Shown here one piece after another: positions 6,879-14,626 of a DNA stretch of 17,819 bases. The first letter of the stretch is position 1; each line of letters starts with the position of its first letter. Where the stretch lies: NCBI GenBank assembly GCA_946479785.1, contig CAMLHQ010000067.1:1-17819 (forward strand). The letters run 5' to 3'. A model generated the notes under the pieces. The model saw only the letters and a list, made by a program, of their open reading frames with translations, was not told the DNA's origin and ran no database searches. The stretch comes from an uncultured Nitrospira sp. GTDB lineage: Bacteria > Nitrospirota > Nitrospiria > Nitrospirales > Nitrospiraceae. The position numbers and the translations under genes were made by a program.

Positions 6879-7571
6879 ATGGCTCCCTCCTCTACTCTCA
6901 GCCCCCGGCCCTCTGTCGATTGGCACCAGATCGATGACGTCCTTCTTGATATGGACGGGACGCTGCTCGACCGACATTTCGACAATTTCTTTTTCGAAGA
7001 AGAATTGCCCCGCCGCTATGCGGCCATGCAGGGCCTCTCGTTCCAATCCGCCCGCGATCATCTCATGGCCATGTACCGGTCGGTCGAAGGCGAGTTGGCA
7101 TGGACGGATTTGGATTACTGGACCAAGCAGGTGGGCATTGATGTTGTGGCTATGCACAAGGAACTGGACCACATGATCGGGTTTCTGCCGGGGGCCGAAG
7201 CCTTTCTCAGCGAACTCCGAGCTAAAGGCAAACGGATCACGGTGCTTACGAATGCCCACCAAGCCGGCGTGGCGGTCAAATCGGCCAAGACCGGCCTCGG
7301 ACGGTACGTGGATCGGATTGTGGATGCCTTTGAGGTGGGCTATCTGAAAATGCGACCCGAATACTGGCCGGCCTGCAACCGGCTGGTCGGGTTCAACCCC
7401 GCACGCTCGCTTTATGTGGATGACGATGAAAGTTGCTTAGGTGCCGCGAAGCAATTCGGCATCGCCGGGATCGTCCACAGCGCTAAGTCAAGCTCACAGC
7501 TGCCTCCTGCCCCTTCAAACCGCTTCGCCTCGGTCGAACAATTGCCTCAGCTCGTCAACGGGAAACGGTAA
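6879..7571 (+). CDS. HAD-family hydrolase, YrfG-like GMP/IMP 5'-nucleotidase
   Basis: This is a haloacid dehalogenase superfamily phosphatase, probably cytoplasmic. Motif I is D24-M-D26-G-T, with the nucleophile and acid/base aspartates. Motif II is T124-N-A-H, motif III is K157 in GYLKMRP, and motif IV is D181-D-D. A helical cap lies between motifs I and II (about residues 35-100, with LDYWTKQVGIDVVAMHKEL). The pattern VLLDMDGTLLD...FDN...LDYW...LTNAH resembles E. coli YrfG, which dephosphorylates GMP and IMP, so that substrate is an inference. The length (230 aa) suits the family. The N-terminal MAPSSTLSPRPS is outside the fold and shares the short repeat found in der. It runs divergently from der and ends 12 bases before the convergent methyltransferase gene. 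Confidence 0.87.
   Translation: MAPSSTLSPRPSVDWHQIDDVLLDMDGTLLDRHFDNFFFEEELPRRYAAMQGLSFQSARDHLMAMYRSVEGELAWTDLDYWTKQVGIDVVAMHKELDHMIGFLPGAEAFLSELRAKGKRITVLTNAHQAGVAVKSAKTGLGRYVDRIVDAFEVGYLKMRPEYWPACNRLVGFNPARSLYVDDDESCLGAAKQFGIAGIVHSAKSSSQLPPAPSNRFASVEQLPQLVNGKR
6897..6906 (+). repeat. Inverted copy of the 10-base core found in der
   Basis: CTCAGCCCCC here on the plus strand is identical to the minus-strand copy at 6751-6760 in der. Both copies are read in frame as part of L-S-P in the N-terminal tails of two divergent genes. Confidence 0.45.
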
Positions 7572-7583
7572 GCTGGTTCTCGT

Positions 7584-8210
7584 CTATTGACCTGCAGATG
7601 ACGAAGCCCGGCCCTGGTACATTTCGCCGAAGATCCTCGGAACATTGCGCATCTGGAATCGATCGAGATTAAGAATGTGTAGGCCGCTCTGTTCAATAAG
7701 CTGATCGATCCGTCGATTCAAATTGCACCCACATCCGATGATGTTTTGAAGAGGATTGATTCGATCCTGCCAGGCGGCGACGCGGGCGTTGTCGCTTCGA
7801 CCATGCTCCAGAAAAAGAAAGGTCCCATTCGGCTTGAGCACACGATTGATCTCCCGCAGCGCTTTTACGGGATCGGGAATTGTGCAGAGCGTCCAGGTGC
7901 TGACGATGGAGTCGAATTGCCGATCAGGATTGGGCAAAGCCTCGGCCGTAAGGTGATCGGCATGGATAGGAAACGGGACCTGCGCCACCCGCTCTCTTAC
8001 TCTCTGCGGGAGCAGGCGGGCTGGATCGACAATCGTAAGGTACGAGATGCTCGTAGGATAGTGGGGCAAATTCAACCCTGTTCCGAAGCCGATTTCCAAA
8101 ACGTCGCCGTGGGCGTCCTTCAGCAACCCCGCCCGCAGTTGCTGAAACACTTCGCCGCTCATCACCCAATCCATAACGCGTGGGAAAATAAAATCGGCAT
8201 ATAACTTCAT
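7584..8210 (-). CDS. Class I SAM-dependent methyltransferase, METTL7/UbiE-like, 208 aa
   Basis: The Rossmann-fold SAM-binding motif is VLEIGFGTGLNLPHY (E39-I-G-F-G-T-G45). The acidic end of the second strand follows in LTIVDPA, then post-I FDSIVSTWTLCTIPDP and LREINRVLKPNGTFLFLEHGR. The C-terminal part (WQDRINPLQNIIGCGCNLNRRIDQLIEQSG) matches the pattern of small METTL7-like enzymes, some of which methylate lipids or thiols. The substrate here is unknown. A good ribosome binding site (GGAGAGGTGAT) precedes the ATG. The family is about this length, so the protein appears complete. It is convergent with the phosphatase gene (12-base gap) and divergent from the outer-membrane protein gene. Confidence 0.85.
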   Translation of the reverse strand: MKLYADFIFPRVMDWVMSGEVFQQLRAGLLKDAHGDVLEIGFGTGLNLPHYPTSISYLTIVDPARLLPQRVRERVAQVPFPIHADHLTAEALPNPDRQFDSIVSTWTLCTIPDPVKALREINRVLKPNGTFLFLEHGRSDNARVAAWQDRINPLQNIIGCGCNLNRRIDQLIEQSGLHILNLDRFQMRNVPRIFGEMYQGRASSSAGQ

Positions 8211-8298
8211 CGATCACCTCTCCGTAGTCACGAGCCACCTCTCCCGTACCTCATCAGCGAAATACGTGTAATTTGTAAGATAAATCATGACGTTATGT

Positions 8299-8327
8299 TT
8301 GACGAGATAAGAACAACATGATACAGG
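8299..8327 (+). promoter_or_regulatory. Candidate promoter for the beta-barrel protein gene
   Basis: TTGACG (five of six) is followed after 17 bases by TACAGG (three of six). It lies in the 194-base AT-richer gap between the divergent methyltransferase and outer-membrane protein genes and would give a leader of about 70 bases. The weak -10 limits confidence. Confidence 0.3.
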
Positions 8328-8404
8328 AGCGACCGATTATTAGGGAAGCAATCAACGGCCGGATGATTGTTCAACCTCAATTCATTTACTGAAGGAGGGA
8401 TACC

Positions 8405-9082
8405 ATGGGGAAATGGACGAATCATGGCTTTTGGTTTCTTGCGCTGGGAATTTTGTTGATCATGAGTACTGCGGCTCAGGCGGAGATGTATGTGGCCGGT
8501 CAATTTGGTGTCACGATCCCGAACAACGTCACAAACATCGAAGGTACCGGTCCCAATGCAGGGTCCAACCTCTCAGACTTAGAGCTGCATAAGTCAGTGA
8601 TGTATGGAGCCAAGCTGGGATACTATTTTGATTCTCTAAAATGGCTTGGAGTGGAGACCGAGGTTTTTAATACGAACCCAAATATTAAGCAACAGACTGC
8701 CACTCAAAGCGGCGCAGGAGGCACCTTTACAGGCACCTTCACTGGTTTAGATTTGCGTGTGCTGACATGGGCACCGGTGAATGTGGTGGTGCGTTACCAG
8801 GCGGGGTCGTTCGAGCCGTATGCGGGGGTGGGAATGGGAGTGTTCTTCGCACGTCTTCACGATGGGCAGACTGGCGAATCCACCTCGAGTACAAAAGTCG
8901 GTCTCAATACACAACTCGGCTTACGCTTTCTTGTGACGAAACACATGTCATTGTTCGGCGAATGGAAATACAACCGTGCCAGCTTCAATTTCGACGCTTC
9001 GACCCCCACTCAAGCGACGGGAGGATTCAAGGGAGACTACAGCGCACACATTATTGCCTTCGGGCTGGGCTACCACTTCTAG
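8405..9082 (+). CDS. Outer-membrane beta-barrel protein (OmpA/opacity-like fold), 225 aa
   Basis: A signal peptide (FWFLALGILLIMSTAAQA, cleavage before EMYV) leads into alternating amphipathic strands typical of an eight-stranded barrel: MYVAGQFGVTI, MYGAKLGYYF, WLGVETEVFNT, GLDLRVLTWAPVNVVVRY, FEPYAGVGMGVFFAR, LNTQLGLRFLVTKHMSLFGEWKYNR and a last strand IIAFGLGYHF. The C-terminal Phe is the usual signal for BAM-dependent insertion. The ribosome binding site GAAGGAGGG is strong and 6-7 bases from the ATG, suggesting high expression. A strong terminator follows, so it is a single-gene unit. Its function (structural, adhesion or small pore) cannot be read from the sequence. Confidence 0.87.
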   Translation: MGKWTNHGFWFLALGILLIMSTAAQAEMYVAGQFGVTIPNNVTNIEGTGPNAGSNLSDLELHKSVMYGAKLGYYFDSLKWLGVETEVFNTNPNIKQQTATQSGAGGTFTGTFTGLDLRVLTWAPVNVVVRYQAGSFEPYAGVGMGVFFARLHDGQTGESTSSTKVGLNTQLGLRFLVTKHMSLFGEWKYNRASFNFDASTPTQATGGFKGDYSAHIIAFGLGYHF

Positions 9083-9120
9083 CTGAAGGTTCCGGGTCAT
9101 TCATTTCTTGTGACCCGATG

Positions 9121-9167
9121 AGTGGCCGACTCCTCCCTCCTGTGGGAGTTGGCCACTTTCCTTTCCT
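9121..9167 (+). terminator. Strong rho-independent terminator after the beta-barrel gene
   Basis: AGTGGCCGACTCC (9121-9133) pairs with GGAGTTGGCCACT (9145-9157) over 13 positions with one G-T wobble. The loop is 11 bases, and a pyrimidine-rich tail (TTCCTTTCCT) follows. It separates the outer-membrane protein gene from the leuS operon. Confidence 0.85.
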
Positions 9168-9180
9168 ATCATCCTGTCCT

Positions 9181-9209
9181 TGTTGGGCTTTCCTGCCTGT
9201 GTTAGATTC
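9181..9209 (+). promoter_or_regulatory. Candidate promoter of the leuS-lptE-holA operon
   Basis: TTGTTG and TAGATT (four of six matches) are separated by 17 bases, and TGT directly before TAGATT gives an extended -10. It lies just after the upstream terminator, about 50 bases before the leuS start. Confidence 0.45.
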
Positions 9210-9257
9210 GCTGTTCGCTGAGGGCCGAGTGTCGATCAGTCTGCCCCGGGCATTATC

Positions 9258-11690
9258 ATGAGCAAGACCTACGACCATCACGCCATCGAAGCCAAGTGGC
9301 AGGCCTACTGGGAAGGGCACCGTCCGTTTCGGGCGCTTGAGGATCCGGCCAAGCCAAAGTTCTATTGCCTCGATATGTTTCCCTATCCTTCTGGTTCCGG
9401 ACTCCACGTCGGCCATCTCGAAGGGTATACGGCGACAGACATCGTGTCACGCTACAAGCGGATGAAGGGCTTTAACGTGCTCCATCCAATGGGATGGGAT
9501 GCTTTTGGATTGCCGGCCGAACAGTACGCGGTCAAGACAGGAATCCACCCCGCTATTACGACAGCACAAAATATTGCCACGTTTAAGCGGCAGATGAAAG
9601 CCGTCGGACTGTCTTACGACTGGGACCGCGAACTCAGTACGACAGACCCAGACTACTACCGCTGGACCCAATGGATTTTCCTGCAACTGTTCAAGCGGGG
9701 TCTGGCCTATGTGGCGGAGGTCCCGGTCAACTGGTGTCCGGCACTGGGAACCGTGCTAGCGAACGAAGAAATCGTCGATGGCAAGAGCGAGGTGGGCGGG
9801 TTCGACGTCATCCGCAAGCCGATGCGGCAGTGGGTGCTGAAGATTACGGCCTATGCGGATCGTCTCTTGGACGATCTCTCGCTGGTTGAATGGCCGTCAA
9901 GTACGCTGGAGATGCAGAAAAACTGGATCGGCCGGTCGATCGGCGCCGAGGTCGAATTCGGGATTGCTGGAATCAACGGCACGATCAGAATCTTTACTAC
10001 CAGACCTGACACCCTCTTCGGTGCGACGTATATGGTGCTGGCGCCGGAACATCCGCTTGTCGAAGTCGTGACCAGCGCCGAAGAGCGGAGTGCCATAGCC
10101 GCCTATCGAGAGGCAGCCGCTCGGAAAAGCGATTTGCAGCGGCAGGAATTGGAAAAGGAGAAGACCGGCGTCTTCACCGGCGGCTACGCCGTGAATCCCG
10201 TCAATGGCGAGCGGCTGCCGATCTGGATCGCCGACTATGTGTTGATGGGTTATGGCACCGGGGCGATTATGGCAGTTCCGGCGCATGATGCGCGGGACTG
10301 GGCGTTCGCCAAAACCTATTCATTGCCGATTCGAGAAGTGATTGCCGGCGGCGATGTCGACAAGGAAGCCTTCGTCGAAACCGAGAAGGGCCGCGTCGTC
10401 AATTCGACTGCGCCGGACGGACACTTCTCCATCGACGGCCTGGCGCCGGTCGATGCGATCCCTAAAATCACCGCCTGGCTCGAATCCAAGGGCAAGGGTC
10501 GCAAATCCGTAAATTACAAACTGCGGGACTGGCTGTTTGCTCGCCAGCGTTACTGGGGCGAGCCCTTTCCCATTCTCTGGGTGGATGGCGAAGCACGGCC
10601 GTTGCGTGAAGAACAGTTGCCGTTGGTGTTGCCGGAGACGAGCAACTTCAAGCCGTCGGGGAGCGGCGAGAGTCCACTGGCGAATTTGGAAGACTGGCTC
10701 GCCACGACGGAATCGACCGGAAACCCAGCGAGACGTGAAACGAATACGATGCCGCAGTGGGCCGGCTCCTGCTGGTACTACTTGCGTTTCATCGATCCGA
10801 AGAATGCCATGCAGTTGGTCGATCCAGCCAAAGAAAAGTATTGGATGCCCGTAGATCTGTACATCGGCGGCAGCGAACATGCGGTGTTGCATCTGCTCTA
10901 TTCGCGATTCTGGCACAAGGTGCTGTTCGACATCGGCGTTGCCAGTACCCCAGAACCGTTCAAGAAACTCGTCCATCAAGGCATCGTTTTGGGCGAGGAC
11001 AACCAGAAAATGTCCAAGTCCAGAGGCAATGTCGTCAATCCCGATGAGATGATCGACCGGTTCGGGGCCGATGCCGTCCGCCTCTATGAGATGTTTATGG
11101 GGCCGCTCGAGGCAATGAAGCCCTGGAGCACGAGAGGAGTCGAGGGCGTCACCCGCTTTCTCGAACGGGTCTGGCGTCTGATGGTCAATGACGAAGGCGG
11201 CTTGTCGAGCGCGGTGGTGTCGTCGGCTCCGCCTCTCGAGCACCAGCGGGTCCTTCATCAGACCATCAAGAAGGTAACAGAAGACATCGAGCACCTGCGA
11301 TTCAATACGGCGATCTCGCAAATGATGGTCTTTACCAACGAACTGACCAAGGCCGAGCAGCGGCCGCGGGCCTTGATCGAGCCGTTTGTGCTGATACTGT
11401 CGCCATTCGCACCGCACCTGGCAGAAGAATTGTGGGCCCTGCTGGGACACAAGCCGAGCGTCTCGCAGCAACCCTGGCCGGTCTTCGATTTGGCGCTGAC
11501 GGTGAGCGATCGGTTGACAATTCCGATTCAGATCAACGGCAAGCTGCGCGGGAAGATCGAAGTTGCTACCGGTGCGACGCGCGAGCAGGTAGAACGCTTG
11601 GCCAGGACGGAAGCGGCCGAATGGCTCCAAGAGAAGGAGCCGAAGAAGATTGTGTACGTCGAAAAGAAACTGATCAATTTTGTGGTGTGA
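9258..11690 (+). CDS. leuS: Leucyl-tRNA synthetase
   Basis: This class I aminoacyl-tRNA synthetase charges tRNA-Leu. The HIGH-type motif is HVGH (residues 50-53, in [17 protein letters not shown]), and the KMSKS loop is exact at 584-588. The CP1 editing domain, which removes mischarged Ile or norvaline, carries [20 protein letters not shown] and the later [16 protein letters not shown]. The signature GSWYYLRF-type segment is present ([12 protein letters not shown]), as is the C-terminal anticodon-binding/C-domain ([12 protein letters not shown]). At 810 aa it is a little shorter than the E. coli enzyme. The ATG follows a poor Shine-Dalgarno. It heads a plus-strand operon with lptE and holA, an arrangement also found in E. 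coli. Confidence 0.98.
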   Translation: MSKTYDHHAIEAKWQAYWEGHRPFRALEDPAKPKFYCLDMFPYPSGSGLHVGHLEGYTATDIVSRYKRMKGFNVLHPMGWDAFGLPAEQYAVKTGIHPAITTAQNIATFKRQMKAVGLSYDWDRELSTTDPDYYRWTQWIFLQLFKRGLAYVAEVPVNWCPALGTVLANEEIVDGKSEVGGFDVIRKPMRQWVLKITAYADRLLDDLSLVEWPSSTLEMQKNWIGRSIGAEVEFGIAGINGTIRIFTTRPDTLFGATYMVLAPEHPLVEVVTSAEERSAIAAYREAAARKSDLQRQELEKEKTGVFTGGYAVNPVNGERLPIWIADYVLMGYGTGAIMAVPAHDARDWAFAKTYSLPIREVIAGGDVDKEAFVETEKGRVVNSTAPDGHFSIDGLAPVDAIPKITAWLESKGKGRKSVNYKLRDWLFARQRYWGEPFPILWVDGEARPLREEQLPLVLPETSNFKPSGSGESPLANLEDWLATTESTGNPARRETNTMPQWAGSCWYYLRFIDPKNAMQLVDPAKEKYWMPVDLYIGGSEHAVLHLLYSRFWHKVLFDIGVASTPEPFKKLVHQGIVLGEDNQKMSKSRGNVVNPDEMIDRFGADAVRLYEMFMGPLEAMKPWSTRGVEGVTRFLERVWRLMVNDEGGLSSAVVSSAPPLEHQRVLHQTIKKVTEDIEHLRFNTAISQMMVFTNELTKAEQRPRALIEPFVLILSPFAPHLAEELWALLGHKPSVSQQPWPVFDLALTVSDRLTIPIQINGKLRGKIEVATGATREQVERLARTEAAEWLQEKEPKKIVYVEKKLINFVV

Positions 11691-11700
11691 TAGTAGAGAA

Positions 11701-11725
11701 GGACTGAGGACCGAGTGCTCAGGAC
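11701..11725 (+). repeat. Degenerate 7-base-unit repeat between leuS and lptE
   Basis: The stretch reads as units GGACTGA, GGACCGA, GTGCTCA, GGAC and resembles the reverse-strand repeat in the der start region (6737-6763). It contains a GAGG and a GTG that mimic a ribosome binding site and start codon for lptE. Confidence 0.45.
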
Positions 11726-11741
11726 CGCGCACAAGCAGACG

Positions 11742-12362
11742 ATGAACTTAAAGGGTCTGGCCTCACTGCTTTGCCTCGCCCTTTTCTTGCTCACCGGCTG
11801 TGGCTATCAGTTTCGGGTCGAAGGGGCCGGTCCAACCATAGGGGGCACGACGGCAGCAGCCTCGTCCACTCCACCGCCGCGTGTGGCGATTCGCACATTG
11901 AAAAATGCCACCTTCGAACCCAACCTGGAAACGCGGTTCACCAATTATCTTCGGCGTGAGTTTTCATCGGGCAGCGGTGCTCAGGTAGTGTCGGAAGGTG
12001 AAGAGGCGGATCTCGTTTTGTCAGGCGACATTCTGTCGGTCCTCTTGCCAACTCTCAGCTTCACGCAAACCACGACCTTGGAAAGTCGGACAGAAGTCGT
12101 AGTCGCCATTAGAGTGGAAGAGATGAGAACAAAAAAGGTCCTGTGGTCTCACTTGGCGAAGGGCAGCTCGGAGTTTTACGTGACGCCGGACCTGCAATTC
12201 AATCGCGTGCTCCAAAACCGGGCCCTCGAACAGGCGGGACGATATGTCGCTGAAGATCTCGCCTCCCGCTTTCTGTTCCAGTTAGAATCCGGTCGATTGT
12301 CAAAACCAGAGGCGAATTCCACACCTGCCGAATCGAATAAAACGGAATCGAATAAACCGTAA
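11742..12362 (+). CDS. lptE: LPS-assembly lipoprotein LptE
   Basis: LptE plugs the LptD barrel and helps place lipopolysaccharide in the outer leaflet of the outer membrane. From the ATG at 11742 the protein starts MNLKGLASLLCLALFLLTGC, a lipoprotein signal with lipobox LLTGC and Cys20 as the lipidated residue. This is followed by the family hallmark GYQFRVEG. Next come RVAIRTLKNATFEPNLETRFTNYLRREF and the strand-rich core (ADLVLSGDILSVLLP, RTEVVVAIRVEE). The C-terminal 25 residues are low complexity, including two SNKTESNKP-like units. A GTG at 11715 would add nine residues and has a GAGG at good distance, but those bases are repeat sequence. Order leuS-lptE-holA supports the call. Confidence 0.88.
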   Translation: MNLKGLASLLCLALFLLTGCGYQFRVEGAGPTIGGTTAAASSTPPPRVAIRTLKNATFEPNLETRFTNYLRREFSSGSGAQVVSEGEEADLVLSGDILSVLLPTLSFTQTTTLESRTEVVVAIRVEEMRTKKVLWSHLAKGSSEFYVTPDLQFNRVLQNRALEQAGRYVAEDLASRFLFQLESGRLSKPEANSTPAESNKTESNKP

Positions 12363-12377
12363 GCACGAGCAGACCGC

Positions 12378-13487
12378 ATGCCTCAAGCCCTTTCCATAAC
12401 CCAGCTGACGACTCAACTGTCGGAGCATGTGATCGCGCCTCTCTACGGACTGATCGGGGAAGAGGATCTCCTCAGAGATTCAGTGTTGGCCCAACTCAAA
12501 CTAGCGATCCTGGGGGCCGAAAATGATGACTTCAATTGCGACGTATTCTATGGGGATGAGGCGGACGGAGCGGAGATCGCCTCCTGCGCGTCTGAAGTCG
12601 CCGTGTTCGCGCCGCGGCGTCTGGTGATCGTGAAGGCTGCGGATAAGCTTCCTGCGAAACAGTGCGAAGCCTTGCTTTCCTACATCAAGGACCCCAATGA
12701 GTCCACGACGATGGTATTCGTCGCGTCTAAGCTCGACGGGAGGCTGAAATTTACTCAAGCCTTGATCCAGGCCTCCGTGATCGTGGATTGCGGCCCGCTC
12801 AAGGATTCACAGCTCATGCCTTGGTTCAAACAGGAAGCCACTCGCATCGACGTCCGGATCGACGAAGAGGCGCTGTATCTGCTCAAGGAGGCTTGCGGAG
12901 GTTCGCTCTACTCAGTCCGCCGTGAAATGGAAAAGCTGGCCTCTTATGTGTCCGGTGAGCGTGCCGTCACGGCGGCCGACGTGGCGATATTGCGTGGGGT
13001 CGAGCCGGGCGCGTCGGTATTTGATTTAGCCGCTGCAATCGGCGCGAAGTTTCGGGGGAAGGCGCTGGCCATTGTGGCCCGCAATCTCGAGGCGGGAGAA
13101 GCGCCGCTGAGAATTTTAGGTTCACTGGCTTGGCAATATCGCCGACTCTGGAAAGTGAAGGAGCTGATGCGACAGGGTGGCCGTGAAGGGGAAGCGGCCA
13201 GGACTTTGCGGATGGACCCCTACAAGGTTCGCGCCTTCATTGGGCAGTTTTCCGAGACGCATCTCCAAGAGGCGTTACAGGCATTCCTGGACATCGATGG
13301 GCAATTGAAAGGTGGGAGCGCCGGCAAGGCAGCGATGTTGCTCGATCGGCTCATCCTGCAGCTCTGCGACCGCCCGCAGCCTGATTCACCGAAGACCGCA
13401 GCCACTTCTGCGGCACCGGCCACGGCGCCACGGACGAAACCATTATCAAATGTTCGGACGATTAGCGTGAAGCGGCCAAGGAGTTGA
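12378..13487 (+). CDS. holA: DNA polymerase III delta subunit
   Basis: HolA is the wrench of the clamp-loader complex that opens the beta sliding clamp during replication. The protein (369 aa, close to the usual 340) has the AAA+-like N-terminal fold (PLYGLIGEEDLLRDSVLAQL, RRLVIVKAADKLP, TMVFVASKLDGRLKFTQAL) without a functional Walker A, as expected for delta. Then come the central helical domain (LLKEACGGSLYSVRREMEKLASYV) and the C-terminal collar domain (VFDLAAAIGAKFRGKALAIVARNLEAGEAPLRILGSLAWQYRRLWKVKEL). A Pro/Ala/Thr-rich tail closes it. It starts 15 bases after the lptE stop, and its 3' end overlaps rpsT on the other strand. Confidence 0.93.
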   Translation: MPQALSITQLTTQLSEHVIAPLYGLIGEEDLLRDSVLAQLKLAILGAENDDFNCDVFYGDEADGAEIASCASEVAVFAPRRLVIVKAADKLPAKQCEALLSYIKDPNESTTMVFVASKLDGRLKFTQALIQASVIVDCGPLKDSQLMPWFKQEATRIDVRIDEEALYLLKEACGGSLYSVRREMEKLASYVSGERAVTAADVAILRGVEPGASVFDLAAAIGAKFRGKALAIVARNLEAGEAPLRILGSLAWQYRRLWKVKELMRQGGREGEAARTLRMDPYKVRAFIGQFSETHLQEALQAFLDIDGQLKGGSAGKAAMLLDRLILQLCDRPQPDSPKTAATSAAPATAPRTKPLSNVRTISVKRPRS

Positions 13488-13737
13488 CGTGCTGGGTGAG
13501 CCTCGAAATGCGGCGAGAAGCCGTGTTCGGTTTCATCACTCCTTTGGTCACCGCCTTGCTAAGAGCCGATGTCGCCACACGCAACGAGGTCTTCGCTTCG
13601 TCGACCTTCTTGTCGGCGACGGCGGTTTGGACTTTCTTCACCAGGCTCTTGACAGCGCTGAGCGCAGCGCGGTTCCGAGCCTGTCGCCTTTCGGCCTGCC
13701 GGGCTCGACGGATCGTAGATTTGTGGATGACGGGCAT
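13462..13737 (-). CDS. rpsT: Small ribosomal subunit protein bS20
   Basis: S20 binds 16S rRNA early in 30S assembly. The 91-residue protein MPVIHKSTIRRARQAERRQARNR... is very basic and helical, with the family pattern KS-x-x-K/R-R-x-R-x-x-x-x-R-x-x-x-N in its first helix and VTKGVMKPNTASRRISRLTQHVN near the C-terminus. The start at 13737 is fixed by AGGAG 6 bases upstream and by the usual length (about 87-90 aa). Longer readings would include the promoter. The last 26 bases overlap the 3' end of holA on the opposite strand. S20 is known to limit its own translation in E. coli, and the leader here has a hairpin that would cover the ribosome binding site. Confidence 0.96.
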   Translation of the reverse strand: MPVIHKSTIRRARQAERRQARNRAALSAVKSLVKKVQTAVADKKVDEAKTSLRVATSALSKAVTKGVMKPNTASRRISRLTQHVNSLAASR

Positions 13738-13743
13738 AGCAAA

Positions 13744-13760
13744 CTCCTGTACAAAAGGAG
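13744..13760 (-). promoter_or_regulatory. rpsT leader hairpin covering the Shine-Dalgarno
   Basis: On the minus strand CTCCT (13756-13760) can pair with the Shine-Dalgarno AGGAG (13744-13748) across a 7-base loop, with a further CAAA/TTTG pairing outside a bulge. An alternative, exclusive stem pairs GTACAAA with TTTGTAC and leaves AGGAG free. Confidence 0.4.
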
Positions 13761-13764
13761 CGCG

Positions 13765-13794
13765 TTTGTACCATATGGCTTGCCGCATCGTCAA
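13765..13794 (-). promoter_or_regulatory. Candidate rpsT promoter
   Basis: TTGACG (13789-13794, five of six) and TACAAA (13765-13770, four of six) are separated by 18 bases on the minus strand. Transcription would begin about 20 bases before the start codon, inside or just before the CTCCT arm of the leader hairpin. Confidence 0.5.
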
Positions 13795-13835
13795 GGCGAT
13801 GCTGAAGGCCTCCGACCGCATGGAGGGACTGACTC

Positions 13836-14546
13836 GTGAAGGTCATCGCGCGCGACCGGTTAATTCTGGCCCTGGACGTCCCCTCGACGGTTGAAGCTGA
13901 ACGGCTGATGGATCAGGTGCAGGACCAGATCACCTTCGTGAAGGTGGGACTCGAGCTCTACACGGCGGCGGGTCCTGAAATGGTTCAGCGTTTAATCAAG
14001 CGGGGCAAGCGGGTCTTTCTCGATCTCAAGTTTTTGGATATCGAGGAAACGGTCCGTCGAGCCACCGAACGTGTGGCGTCGATGGGAGTAGAATTCCTGA
14101 CCATTCATGCCAATCGAAAAGCGCTCGCTGCGGCGGTGAAGGGGCGAGGCGAATCGCCGTTAAAGCTCTTGGCCGTCACGGTCCTCACCAACTTCGACAG
14201 CCATGATTTGCGAGAAATGGGCATTCAGCGCACGGTCCAAGAATTGGTAACCGCCCGCGCGTTGCTGGCAGCCGAAGTGGGATGCGACGGGGTGGTGGCG
14301 TCCGGCGAAGAGCCTGGCGTGCTGCGGCCGAAAGTCGGTCCTCGATTCCTGATCGTGACACCGGGAGTTCGGCCTGCCGGAAAGGATGTAGACGATCATG
14401 CAAGGGCAACGACACCAACCCAAACGATCGCGGCCGGCGCCGATTATCTGGTGATCGGTCGTCCGATCCGGGCCGCTGCCGATCCCGCCGCCGCTGCCGC
14501 CACGGTTCTCGCTGAGATGCAGGCCGCTTTCGACGCCAGAGGCTGA
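13836..14546 (+). CDS. pyrF: Orotidine 5'-phosphate decarboxylase
   Basis: PyrF makes UMP from OMP, the last step of de novo pyrimidine synthesis. The TIM-barrel protein (236 aa, usual length) has D14 in LALDVP, K36 in FVKVGLE and the catalytic D63-x-K65-x-x-D68 in FLDLKFLDIEET. The phosphate-binding C-terminal part is also present (TPGVRP, DYLVIGRPI). The common form of the active-site block is DxKxHDIPNT. Here it reads DLKFLDIEET, so the catalytic Asp/Lys/Asp are kept but the flanking H, P and N are changed. The GTG start is chosen for GGAGG 9 bases upstream and the direct fit to family N-termini. It is divergent from rpsT; no clear promoter was seen for it. Confidence 0.95.
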   Translation: MKVIARDRLILALDVPSTVEAERLMDQVQDQITFVKVGLELYTAAGPEMVQRLIKRGKRVFLDLKFLDIEETVRRATERVASMGVEFLTIHANRKALAAAVKGRGESPLKLLAVTVLTNFDSHDLREMGIQRTVQELVTARALLAAEVGCDGVVASGEEPGVLRPKVGPRFLIVTPGVRPAGKDVDDHARATTPTQTIAAGADYLVIGRPIRAAADPAAAAATVLAEMQAAFDARG

Positions 14547-14559
14547 GCGCCTACACGAG

Positions 14560-14589
14560 TTGCGGGCCTTCTTCGCTCTTTGCTAAGAT
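14560..14589 (+). promoter_or_regulatory. Candidate promoter of tRNA-His
   Basis: TTGCGG and TAAGAT (four of six) with an 18-base spacer lie after the pyrF stop. Transcription would start about 30 bases upstream of the tRNA. Confidence 0.4.
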
Positions 14590-14626
14590 CAGCTTCCTCA
14601 GTTCTTCCATCTCTGTCCCTCGCATG

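Noticed and set aside
6837..7262. 141-codon minus-strand frame opposite the HAD phosphatase
   Set aside because: The plus-strand frame has all four HAD motifs. The opposite frame has none and no ribosome binding site.
10320..11732. 470-codon minus-strand frame opposite leuS
   Set aside because: It is fully antisense to leuS, rich in His, Arg and Gln as expected for a shadow frame of a high-GC gene, and shows no domain pattern.
13738..13821. 28-residue N-terminal extension of S20
   Set aside because: It covers the promoter and leader of rpsT, and the family starts at the ATG with AGGAG at proper spacing.
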